Positions 56,452 to 64,000 of a stretch of DNA of 64,000 nt are shown in pieces; the stretch's first letter is position 1, and the number at the start of each line of letters is the position of its first letter. The DNA comes from Thermoplasmata archaeon (lineage in GTDB: Archaea > Thermoplasmatota > Thermoplasmata > Lutacidiplasmatales > UBA184). Position numbers and translations under genes: made by a program. The DNA is taken from positions 186,001 to 250,000 of the forward strand of contig JAKBSJ010000001.1 in NCBI GenBank assembly GCA_021844945.1, given 5' to 3'. The notes below the pieces were generated by a model. It was not told the DNA's origin, ran no database searches, and worked only from the letters and a program-made list of their open reading frames with translations.

Positions 56452-57582
56452 ATGGCGCCCGTGCCCCCGTGGATCCTCTACGTGGACATGGACGCCTTCT
56501 ACGTCAGTTGCGAACTCGCGGACCATCCCGAGCTGAGGGGACGGCCCGTGATCGTCGGCCAGGAGCCGACCGATCGGCCGACCCGCGCGGTCGTGCTCTC
56601 TGCCAGCTACGAAGCGCGGCCGTTCGGCGTGCACAGCGCGCAGCCGGTCCACGAGGCCGCCCGTCGCTGTCCGGATGCGGTCTGGATCCCGCCGGACTTT
56701 GAAAAGTACGAGCGTCGATCCCAAGAGGTGATGTCGTGGCTCGAGAAGCGATTCGGCTCCGTCCTTCCCCAGAGCATCGACGAGGCAATGGTGACGGTGG
56801 CCGCTCCGGACACGCGCGTCCTGGCCGAGGTCGCGCACGGCGCTCAGTCCGATCTCGCGCACGACCTCGGTCTTCCTTCGTCGTGGGGAGGGGCTCCTTC
56901 CGGCGTCGTCGCGAAGATCGCCAGCGACGTGGCGAAGCCGAACGGGGTTCGCATCGTCGACGGGTCCCAGATCGCGGAGTTCCTCGCGCCGATGTCGGTG
57001 CGGGCGATTCCGGGGATCGGACCTAAGAGCGCCGAGCGACTCGCCCGGCTCGGGATCGTTACGATCGCCGACCTGGGGGGACGTCGGCGGAGGGAGATCC
57101 GCGAGCTATTGGGAGCATGGGGCGCGGACCTGGTCGATCTCGCTCGCGGAACGATCCCCCCCTTTCGCGATGCACCGGTCTCAGGGCCGGTCTCGCGCTC
57201 CGTCGATCGGACCTTCCCCGTGGACGAAGGGGCGCTACCGGCGCTCGAAGCCTCGGTCCGCGAGCTTGCGCGCGACCTGCATCGGTCCGTAACGAAAGAA
57301 GGATTGAGGTTCGGAGCGGTGGGCATCGGCTTGCGGTGGAGCGATTTCCAGCGCACCCAAAGGGTCCGGGCGCTCCCGGGTTCCACCAGTTCCTTGGACG
57401 CGCTTGAGACGGCGGCGATCCGGTTGGTCCGGGAGCTCTATGGAGAGGAGCATCGGGGCCTCGGACGCGACGTACGAACCGTGACCGTGCGCGTCGAGCG
57501 TCTGGCGCGCGAGTCCGGACGACAGGCTCGACTCGACCGTTACGTCGAAGTCGGTCCGGACCCCCACGACGGGCCGGAGTAA
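56452..57582 (+). CDS. dinB: DNA polymerase IV (Y-family)
   Basis: YVDMDAFYVSCE, VVLSASYEARPFGVHSAQP, PQSIDEAMVTV, PGIGPKSAERLARLGI. Confidence 0.94.
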   Translation: MAPVPPWILYVDMDAFYVSCELADHPELRGRPVIVGQEPTDRPTRAVVLSASYEARPFGVHSAQPVHEAARRCPDAVWIPPDFEKYERRSQEVMSWLEKRFGSVLPQSIDEAMVTVAAPDTRVLAEVAHGAQSDLAHDLGLPSSWGGAPSGVVAKIASDVAKPNGVRIVDGSQIAEFLAPMSVRAIPGIGPKSAERLARLGIVTIADLGGRRRREIRELLGAWGADLVDLARGTIPPFRDAPVSGPVSRSVDRTFPVDEGALPALEASVRELARDLHRSVTKEGLRFGAVGIGLRWSDFQRTQRVRALPGSTSSLDALETAAIRLVRELYGEEHRGLGRDVRTVTVRVERLARESGRQARLDRYVEVGPDPHDGPE

Positions 57583-57607
57583 AGAACCCCGAACCTGTCC
57601 GCGACAC

Positions 57608-58891
57608 GTGCCGTTCGCGAAGGAGTCCGATCGCGCCGCCGAAACGCTCGGCCGGCCGGACCCCGGGTTGGGAGTTCCGCTCCCGGCGTACGAGGGCCGG
57701 TCGAACGCCAACATCGTGCCGACATGGCTGCGCAATGGGGATGCGCTGAGCGCCGGAGTTCCGCTCGCACCGGCCCTTGCCCCCGAGCTCGACCCCTGGA
57801 ACGGACGGCGCCCCGAAGGGACCACGATCGTTTTTCTGATCGATGGGCTCGGATGGCATTCGTTCCGCCGTGCGGCCGAAAAGTCGTCCGAGCTGCGGGT
57901 CCGCGCTTGGGAGGAACACGCCCACCCGATCACGACGGTCTTTCCAACGACCACGGTTGCCGGGCTCGTCAGCCTATCGACGGGAGTCCCTCCCGGACGG
58001 CACGGAGCGGCCGGCTACCGGCTCTTTCTACCAGGGTTCGGCGTAGTCGTCGACCTGCTCAAGATGACCCCGCTGGGAGTCAATCGCCCCGAGAGCCTTA
58101 CGGGGCCTGCGTGGCAGCCGTCGATGGTTTGCGCAGCGCCGACCGTGTTCCGGCGGGCGACGACGGGTTCCGTCGTGTCCCGCGAGGCGTTCGAAGGGAC
58201 GGCGTTCACGCGTACCCTCTACGACGGAGCGGAGTTCGTTGGATATTCGACCGCTTCCGAATTCGTCCATCTTCTCGCGACCCTGCTGAACCGTTCGCAG
58301 CCTCCCTCCCTGATCTACGCGTACTGGGACGAGCTCGACACCGTGCACCACCGGCAGGGTCCGCTGGACGACCTGTATCAATTCGAGCTCGAGCGGCTGG
58401 CTCATGCGCTCGGGTACCTCGCCAAGACCGCCGGGTCCCGGGCCGCACGGACGACCGTTCTGGTGACCGGGGACCACGGCCAGGTACCGTCCTCACGGGA
58501 GCACCAGATCCATATCGAGGCGATCCCCGAGATCGTGCGGGAGCTCGCGCACCCCATGGGAGGGGACCGGCGAGGAGGATACTTCGCCGCCCTTCCCGGA
58601 AGGATCGACGAGCTCCGGGCGGCGCTTCGCGCCCATCTTCCCCCGGGATCGACCTTGCTCTCCATGTCCGACGCCATCGCGGCCGGCCTCTTCGGTCCGC
58701 CTCCGTGGCACCCCGAGCTCCGGACCCGGCTCGGCGACTATCTCGCGCTGGTGCCGGCTCCGTATGGGCTCGTGCACCAGTTACCGGGGTCGACGCCGGC
58801 AAAGCGGCACCTTGCGGGCTCGCACGGCGGTCTGGACGCGGCCGAACTCCTGGTACCCCTCGTCGCCGGACCGCTCTCGGATTTCCGGTGA
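57608..58891 (+). CDS. alkaline-phosphatase-superfamily (type I phosphodiesterase/nucleotide pyrophosphatase-like) protein
   Basis: TIVFLIDGLGWHSF, TVFPTTTVAGLVSLSTGVPPGRHGAAGY, YWDELDTVHHRQGP, VLVTGDHGQVP. GTG start. Confidence 0.87.
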   Translation: MPFAKESDRAAETLGRPDPGLGVPLPAYEGRSNANIVPTWLRNGDALSAGVPLAPALAPELDPWNGRRPEGTTIVFLIDGLGWHSFRRAAEKSSELRVRAWEEHAHPITTVFPTTTVAGLVSLSTGVPPGRHGAAGYRLFLPGFGVVVDLLKMTPLGVNRPESLTGPAWQPSMVCAAPTVFRRATTGSVVSREAFEGTAFTRTLYDGAEFVGYSTASEFVHLLATLLNRSQPPSLIYAYWDELDTVHHRQGPLDDLYQFELERLAHALGYLAKTAGSRAARTTVLVTGDHGQVPSSREHQIHIEAIPEIVRELAHPMGGDRRGGYFAALPGRIDELRAALRAHLPPGSTLLSMSDAIAAGLFGPPPWHPELRTRLGDYLALVPAPYGLVHQLPGSTPAKRHLAGSHGGLDAAELLVPLVAGPLSDFR

Positions 58892-58942
58892 GCCCTCGGC
58901 CGCCGACGACAAGCTCTTAGCCCCACCATCGGGTGGACGAGC

Positions 58943-60706
58943 GTGTCCGAGCTCCGAGAGCCCATCATCAGCCTGCTCGGCCACGTGGACCACGGCAAGA
59001 CTACGCTGCTCGATCGGATTGCAGGCACCGTTCGCGCGGCCAAGGAAGCAGGCGGGATCACCCAGCATATCGGCGCAATCGAGGTGCCGGGAGCGACCAT
59101 CCGCGCGGTCTGCGAGGGGATCCTGACCCAAGACCAGCTCCAGGTCCCCGGGCTCCTGTTCATCGATACCCCCGGGCACCGCTCGTTCGAGACGATGCGC
59201 CGTCGCGGCGGGGCGCTCGCGGACATCGTCGTCCTCGTGGTCGATGTCCGCGAAGGGCTGATGCCTCAGACCCGCGAGTCCCTCCAGATCCTGCGGCACG
59301 AGAAGACCCCGTTCGCCGTCGCGCTGACCAAGATCGACCTCGTCGCAGGCTGGCGGAGACCCGCCGGCCCGGCGCGCCTCGGCGAACAGCTCGCGGCGGC
59401 GAGCGCCGAGTTCACCAAGGCGCTCGATCTTCGACTCTACAGCGTGGCGGAGGAGCTCAACGCGATGGGATTCTCGGCCGAGCGCTACGACCGCGTGAGC
59501 GACTTCACCCGGAACGTCGGAATCGTCCCGGTCTCCGCCAAGTCCGGTGTGGGCGTACCGGAGTTGCTGGCCCTGCTCGTGGGCCTCTCCCAGCGATTTC
59601 TCCAGGCGGATCTGCGCGACGTCGCGGGGACCGGCGAAGGGACGATCCTGGAGCGCAGCGAGCAGCGCGGGATCGGGCCCGTGACGAGCGTGATCGTATA
59701 CCGGGGAAAGATCGCGGTCGGCGACGAGATCCTAGTCACCGGGCGCGAGGAACCGTTCGCCACGCGCATCCGGGGGCTCTACCGGCCCGCTGCGCCGCGC
59801 ACCGGCAAGGCCCCCAAGCACCCCCGCCTGGACGGGCTCGAGTCCGTGGTGGCCGCGGCCGGGGTCTACCTCGCCGCCCCCGGGATCGAGGAAGCGGTAC
59901 CCGGCGGGATATTCAAAGTGGTCCGTTCCCCGGAGGAGACGGAGACGGTTCGTACGGAACTGACGCAAGAAAGCCACCCGGTCGCCGAGATCGCGGAGAG
60001 CGGGGTGGCGATCCACGCGGACACGCTCGGAGGGCTCGAAGCGCTCGCGTTCGAGTGCAAGCAGGCCCAGATCCCCGTCCACGAAGCGTCGGTCGGGGCC
60101 GTCGGACGCTCCACTGTCCTCAAGATTCAGAGCGTCCGCGACCCGTTGCACCGAGCGATTCTCGCCTTCAATGTTCCCATCCTGCCCGATGCGCTTCCGC
60201 CGGGAGAGTCGCCCGAGGTGGAGATCTTCCGGGACGACGTGATCTACCGGGTCGTCGAGGGGTACTCGCAATGGAAGGAGGCGCGAAAACGGCAGCTGGA
60301 CGCCCGTCGTCGCCTCGAGCTCGTTCACCCCGCCAAGCTCGAGATTCTTCCCGGCTTCGTCTTTCGGAGCTCCAAGCCCGCGATCGTGGGGATCAAGGTC
60401 CTGGGCGGCACCCTGCGGGCCGGGGTGCGCTTGATGCGGGACGACGGGACCGAGGTCGGGGTCCTCAAGAGCCTACAGCAGGAGGGGACGTCGGTCCCTC
60501 AGGCGGCGGCCGGAACCGAGCTGGCCGCGTCGATCGAGGGCGCGGTGGTGGGTCGTAACGTCTCGGAAGGGGACCGGTTGCTCGTCGCGCTACCGGAGTC
60601 CGTGGCCCGTGCGCTGCGCAAACTCGAACTCGACGACGCCGAGAAGGCCATTCTCGATGAGATCATCCGTCTGCATCAGGCGGAGTCCCCCTTCTGGGGT
60701 CAGTGA
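58943..60706 (+). CDS. infB: translation initiation factor IF-2 (aIF5B)
   Basis: ISLLGHVDHGKTTLLDRIAG, AGGITQHIGAIEVP, FIDTPGHRSFETMRRRGG, LTKIDL; no intein. GTG start. Confidence 0.96.
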   Translation: MSELREPIISLLGHVDHGKTTLLDRIAGTVRAAKEAGGITQHIGAIEVPGATIRAVCEGILTQDQLQVPGLLFIDTPGHRSFETMRRRGGALADIVVLVVDVREGLMPQTRESLQILRHEKTPFAVALTKIDLVAGWRRPAGPARLGEQLAAASAEFTKALDLRLYSVAEELNAMGFSAERYDRVSDFTRNVGIVPVSAKSGVGVPELLALLVGLSQRFLQADLRDVAGTGEGTILERSEQRGIGPVTSVIVYRGKIAVGDEILVTGREEPFATRIRGLYRPAAPRTGKAPKHPRLDGLESVVAAAGVYLAAPGIEEAVPGGIFKVVRSPEETETVRTELTQESHPVAEIAESGVAIHADTLGGLEALAFECKQAQIPVHEASVGAVGRSTVLKIQSVRDPLHRAILAFNVPILPDALPPGESPEVEIFRDDVIYRVVEGYSQWKEARKRQLDARRRLELVHPAKLEILPGFVFRSSKPAIVGIKVLGGTLRAGVRLMRDDGTEVGVLKSLQQEGTSVPQAAAGTELAASIEGAVVGRNVSEGDRLLVALPESVARALRKLELDDAEKAILDEIIRLHQAESPFWGQ

Positions 60707-60741
60707 ACGCGGCTCGGAGTACCGGTGGATCGGCCGGTAGC

Positions 60742-61533
60742 TTAGGAGATTCCGGGAGGAGGTTCCGTGTCGTCCCATTCGTCGAGGTCGGACAGTTCCT
60801 CTTCCGTAACCTCGGTCTCTTCTCGGCGGAATATCCCGCTCGGAAGGAACAGCCCGAAGAACGTCGCGAGGCACCCGATCCCCAGGAGGAGGATCGAACC
60901 GAAGAACACGGAAGCGTAGCTGAAGGTATCGAGCGCCGGTACTCGCTCCTGGTAGGTCTCGAGCAGGATCGTCTCCACCGAGATCGCATAGGAGTGCGGG
61001 TTGCGTAGGGTGAGGTAGCAGGGGCAGGCGCCCGGGTGTCCCGCGCTCGAGTTCCACGTTCCGCTCGACGCTCCGCTCCATTGGGCCGAGGCGTTGCCCG
61101 TGCACTGACCGGTCGACCCGTTGTAGAAGGCGCAAGCCGACGCCACGTAGAAGCTCGCGTCGATCGAGCCATTGGACGACCAGATGACGAACAGCGAGGC
61201 ACTCGGACTCAACGGGAAGATGATCGCCTGGTTGTTGGTGGACCCGTTCGGTTCGGCCGGCGCGTAGAGCTTCTGCGGGACGATCGTCGTGTGCAATGTA
61301 GTCGGGGGGTACAGGACGATGGTCAGAAAGACGGCCGCTCCGACCACGGCGATGACGATTCCTACGACCGCAAGGCCCGTTCGCACGCCTTCGAGAATCG
61401 GCTCGCGCGGAAATACGCTTCGTTCACCGAGCGAAGAGGCCCCTTCGTTCCCCGGCGCGATTTTTGGGTTGGACTCCGCATAAATACCCTGGCGGCTGTG
61501 GAGAGTTCGTGACGTCCGCCTCCACCGCGTCAC
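60742..61533 (-). CDS. hypothetical membrane-anchored protein with sequon-rich ectodomain
   Basis: Two TM helices flank a roughly 110-aa Ser/Gly/Asn-rich segment with five N-x-S/T sequons and Cys (CAFYNGSTGQC, CPC). The start is probably internal because the 5' end overlaps the divergent TFB gene. Confidence 0.6.
   Translation of the reverse strand: MTRWRRTSRTLHSRQGIYAESNPKIAPGNEGASSLGERSVFPREPILEGVRTGLAVVGIVIAVVGAAVFLTIVLYPPTTLHTTIVPQKLYAPAEPNGSTNNQAIIFPLSPSASLFVIWSSNGSIDASFYVASACAFYNGSTGQCTGNASAQWSGASSGTWNSSAGHPGACPCYLTLRNPHSYAISVETILLETYQERVPALDTFSYASVFFGSILLLGIGCLATFFGLFLPSGIFRREETEVTEEELSDLDEWDDTEPPPGIS
61479..61486 (+). promoter_or_regulatory. TATA-like box for the TFB gene
   Basis: CATAAATA about 23-30 nt upstream of the GTG at 61509, consistent with leaderless/short-leader archaeal initiation. 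Confidence 0.45.
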
Positions 61534-62462
61534 CCGGCTCCGAAGAACCCCTCCCGGCCTGTCCGCTCTGTGGAAGCGTCCATCGGATTACGGACCCGAT
61601 GCGCTCGGAGGTCCACTGCGCGGATTGCGGTCTGGTCTTTGAGGCCCAGCAGCTCGTTGCGACCGCCCCGATCATCCCGGTCGAGTCCGAGTCCGACGGT
61701 AGCGGTCGAGGGATTGGACCGTTCAGTCAAGCGACCAACGCGCGCGGGTCGCTGGGCACGACCCTGAACCTATCGCGCGACGGTCAAGGGCGCCGACTCG
61801 ACTCGAAACGCCGTTACGAATTCCAGCACCTCAAGAGGGTCATGCAGCGCCAAACGAGCCGGGGACCCCGTACCGTGAGTTCCCGGACCCCCGCGCATGG
61901 CGAGATTGCGACCGCCTGCGAGCGCCTCGTGCTTCCCCCCCTCATCGGCACCGAGGCCGAGCGCATCTTCCGGGAGGCCCGGTGCCGCGGACTTTCGCGG
62001 GGGAGGTCGCTCGAGTCGTGCGTCGGCGCAGCGGTCTATGCCGCCTGCCGAGTCTATTCGGTGCCCCGGACCCTGACCGAGGTCGCCGACGCTGTCGGGG
62101 CCCCCCGCACGGATGTCGGCCGCGCGTTCAAGGTCCTCTCGCGAGCGCCGATTACCCGCATCCCTTCGATCGGCTTGAAGGGGTTTCTCGCACGCTACGC
62201 CGAAGAGCTCGCGCTGAGCCCCATGGTACGCTCCACGGTCGAGGCCATGCTCGAAGAGGCTCACAAGAGCCCGGAGCTTTCGGGCCTCAGCCCGCATGGC
62301 TTGGTGGCGGCGATGATCTGCGTCGCTTCCGACCAGCACGGCGAGAAGCGGTCCCGGGCCCAGATCGCGCGGGTCAGCGCGGTCACCGAAGTCACCCTGC
62401 GTTCCACGCGCCGCATCCTCGAGAGGGCGCTCTCGAACCCAACCACCCCGACCGGGCCGTAA
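61509..62462 (+). CDS. tfb: transcription initiation factor IIB (TFB)
   Basis: Zn ribbon CPLCGSVHRITDPMRSEVHCADCGLVFE; two cyclin-like repeats (ESCVGAAVYAACRVYSVPRTLTEVADAVG...; HGLVAAMICVASDQHGEKRSRAQIARVSAVTEVTLRSTRRIL). Confidence 0.94.
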   Translation: MTSASTASPGSEEPLPACPLCGSVHRITDPMRSEVHCADCGLVFEAQQLVATAPIIPVESESDGSGRGIGPFSQATNARGSLGTTLNLSRDGQGRRLDSKRRYEFQHLKRVMQRQTSRGPRTVSSRTPAHGEIATACERLVLPPLIGTEAERIFREARCRGLSRGRSLESCVGAAVYAACRVYSVPRTLTEVADAVGAPRTDVGRAFKVLSRAPITRIPSIGLKGFLARYAEELALSPMVRSTVEAMLEEAHKSPELSGLSPHGLVAAMICVASDQHGEKRSRAQIARVSAVTEVTLRSTRRILERALSNPTTPTGP

Positions 62463-62595
62463 CCGGTCCCCGCGGTGACACGCCTTATCTCCCTCGGACC
62501 TTACTCGGCCTCGGGGAGCGCTCCGTCCCGAGCCGCCCTCGCGACGCCCCGGAGCGTCGCGACCCCGGGCCGACCGCGCCCCGACGAGGAGAACC

Positions 62596-63762
62596 TTGCC
62601 GGACCATCCCGCGGTCGCGGACCATCGGACCACCGTCATCTGGGACCCGCGCTTCCTCGACTACAATTTCGGGCCGGGCCATCCGTTCGTGATGGAGTAC
62701 CGGGGGCTCGCCGCGCACCTTCTCCGGGAGATTGCCCCGATTTCCGGTGGCGTGCGCTGGCAGACGGAGGTCCCGGTAGCCGATCACGGGACCCTGATTC
62801 GGTTCCATCGAGAGGAGTACATCCAGCTCGTAGAGGGAGCGTCGAACCTCGAGCGACGGGTCTGGCTGGATTCCGGCGACACACCGGCGTTCCCGGGCTG
62901 CCATGATGCGGCCGCACGGATCGTCCAAGGATCGATCGCTGCCGTCCACGCGGCGACCGAGCACTCCGCCCCCGCGCTCCAGCTCGGAGGCGGTCTGCAT
63001 CACGCCCATCGCGACCGAGCCAGCGGGTTCTGCATCTACAACGACGTGGCGCTCGCGGTCGACGAGGCCTGCCGGAAGGTTGGGAAGGTAGCCTACGTGG
63101 ACATCGATGCCCATCACGGGGATGGGGTCATGTACGGGTTCTACGCGCGCGGGGACGTGCTCGACATCGACATTCACCAGGATGGAAGCTCCCTGTTCCC
63201 GGGCACCGGGGACGTGGACGAGACCGGCGTCGAGGATGGCGCGGGCCTCAAGGTCAATCTACCGCTCCCCGCAGGAGCCGGGGACCGGGCGCTCGTGAGC
63301 CTCTTCCACCGAGTGGTCCTCCCGATGCTGCGGGAGTACCGGCCCCCGCTCGTCATCCTCCAGCACGGGGTGGATGGGCACGCGGGTGACCCCCTCGCGC
63401 AGCTCCAGTACACTCGGGCCGGGTATGCGGAGATTCTCCGAGAACTGCTCTCGTACGCACGCTCGAACTGCGCGGGACGCCTCGTGGTTACGGGGGGTGG
63501 AGGGTACGATCCGGCGAACGTCGCCTTGACCTTGGCCCGCGTGGGCGAGGTCCTAGGCGGAAATCCGGACGGGCCGCCGCTCGGTGCCGCACTTCCGGCG
63601 GAGTGGCGCGACTCGTTCGCCGTCCGAGCGAAGTCCGAAGCTCCTCGGCACTGGTCGGACGAGACTCGGGCCACCTCGGAAACGTGGAGCCCGGCTGTGG
63701 AGCAGTCGCTGGTGGACCGTCTCGAGTCTTCGCTCGGCCGTCGTTTCCCGCGGGTCCGCTAA
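62596..63762 (+). CDS. histone deacetylase/AcuC-family deacetylase
   Basis: GGGLHHAHRDRASGFCIYNDVALAV, VAYVDIDAHHGDGVMYGFY, FPGTGDVDETG, LVVTGGGGYD. TTG start. Confidence 0.93.
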   Translation: MPDHPAVADHRTTVIWDPRFLDYNFGPGHPFVMEYRGLAAHLLREIAPISGGVRWQTEVPVADHGTLIRFHREEYIQLVEGASNLERRVWLDSGDTPAFPGCHDAAARIVQGSIAAVHAATEHSAPALQLGGGLHHAHRDRASGFCIYNDVALAVDEACRKVGKVAYVDIDAHHGDGVMYGFYARGDVLDIDIHQDGSSLFPGTGDVDETGVEDGAGLKVNLPLPAGAGDRALVSLFHRVVLPMLREYRPPLVILQHGVDGHAGDPLAQLQYTRAGYAEILRELLSYARSNCAGRLVVTGGGGYDPANVALTLARVGEVLGGNPDGPPLGAALPAEWRDSFAVRAKSEAPRHWSDETRATSETWSPAVEQSLVDRLESSLGRRFPRVR

Positions 63763-64000
63763 GGGATCGATCCGGGGCTATCGCGATCGAGGAGATCGGC
63801 GTCGCTCGCCCCGATCCCGCGATCGATCGCCTCGCGACCGAGGATGCGTCCGTACTCCCCGCCGAGATGGGCGCGCACGAGCGCGCGAGAGAGGACCGTG
63901 GCTCGGATGAACGCTAGTTCCGAATCGAGTCGCTCCTCGAGCGGCGTCGGCTCGCCATCTTCTGAGGCGACCGAGAGGATTCCGTCGATGAGTTGGTCGC
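63759..64000 (-). CDS. hypothetical protein, C-terminal part (5' end beyond window)
   Basis: Open minus frame DQLIDGILSVASEDGEPTPLEERLDSELAFIRATVLSRALVRAHLGGEYGRILGREAIDRGIGASDADLLDRDSPGSIP*; tail-to-tail with the deacetylase gene. Confidence 0.4.
   Translation of the reverse strand, partial: DQLIDGILSVASEDGEPTPLEERLDSELAFIRATVLSRALVRAHLGGEYGRILGREAIDRGIGASDADLLDRDSPGSIP

Noticed and set aside
58933-60558. 541-aa plus-strand ORF overlapping IF-2 in another frame
   Set aside because: Arg/Gly/Pro-rich shadow frame of infB; no domain.
1-64000. CRISPR array, prophage, restriction-modification or toxin-antitoxin module
   Set aside because: No regularly spaced direct repeats and no phage, nuclease or methyltransferase genes recognised on either strand.

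Overview
GC-rich, gene-dense archaeal chromosome segment. The gene content (PyrB/PyrI, deoxyhypusine synthase, TFB, archaeal IF2/aIF5B, TruD, CPSF-like beta-CASP nuclease, type-A RNase P RNA) supports Archaea; I suspect Thermoplasmatota, but that is inference. Most of the window is core or housekeeping sequence: an RNase P RNA truncated at the left edge, pyrimidine and arginine/carbamoyl-phosphate genes, a TldD/TldE pair, a 2-oxoacid dehydrogenase operon with LipB, a split glycine decarboxylase, a PPi-type phosphofructokinase, an IMPase-NAD kinase-JAMM operon and one tRNA-Ile(GAT). I see no CRISPR array, prophage or intact mobile element. The points most worth follow-up are: (1) a B12-radical-SAM protein resembling GDGT ring synthases (GrsA/GrsB); (2) a tandem KaiC/RAD55-like pair in which the first member has lost the Walker A lysine, next to a Y-family polymerase; (3) a ChrB-like chromate-resistance gene split by a one-base frameshift next to an MFS transporter; (4) an IS630-type transposase remnant with an in-frame TAA; (5) a DtxR regulator and metal-transporter-like module with an inverted repeat between the genes; (6) a second E1-alpha and a catalytically complete LipB in an archaeal 2-oxoacid dehydrogenase operon; (7) a decayed or uncharacterised region before tyrA. 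All calls come from reading the sequence and motif recognition; no database searches were run.
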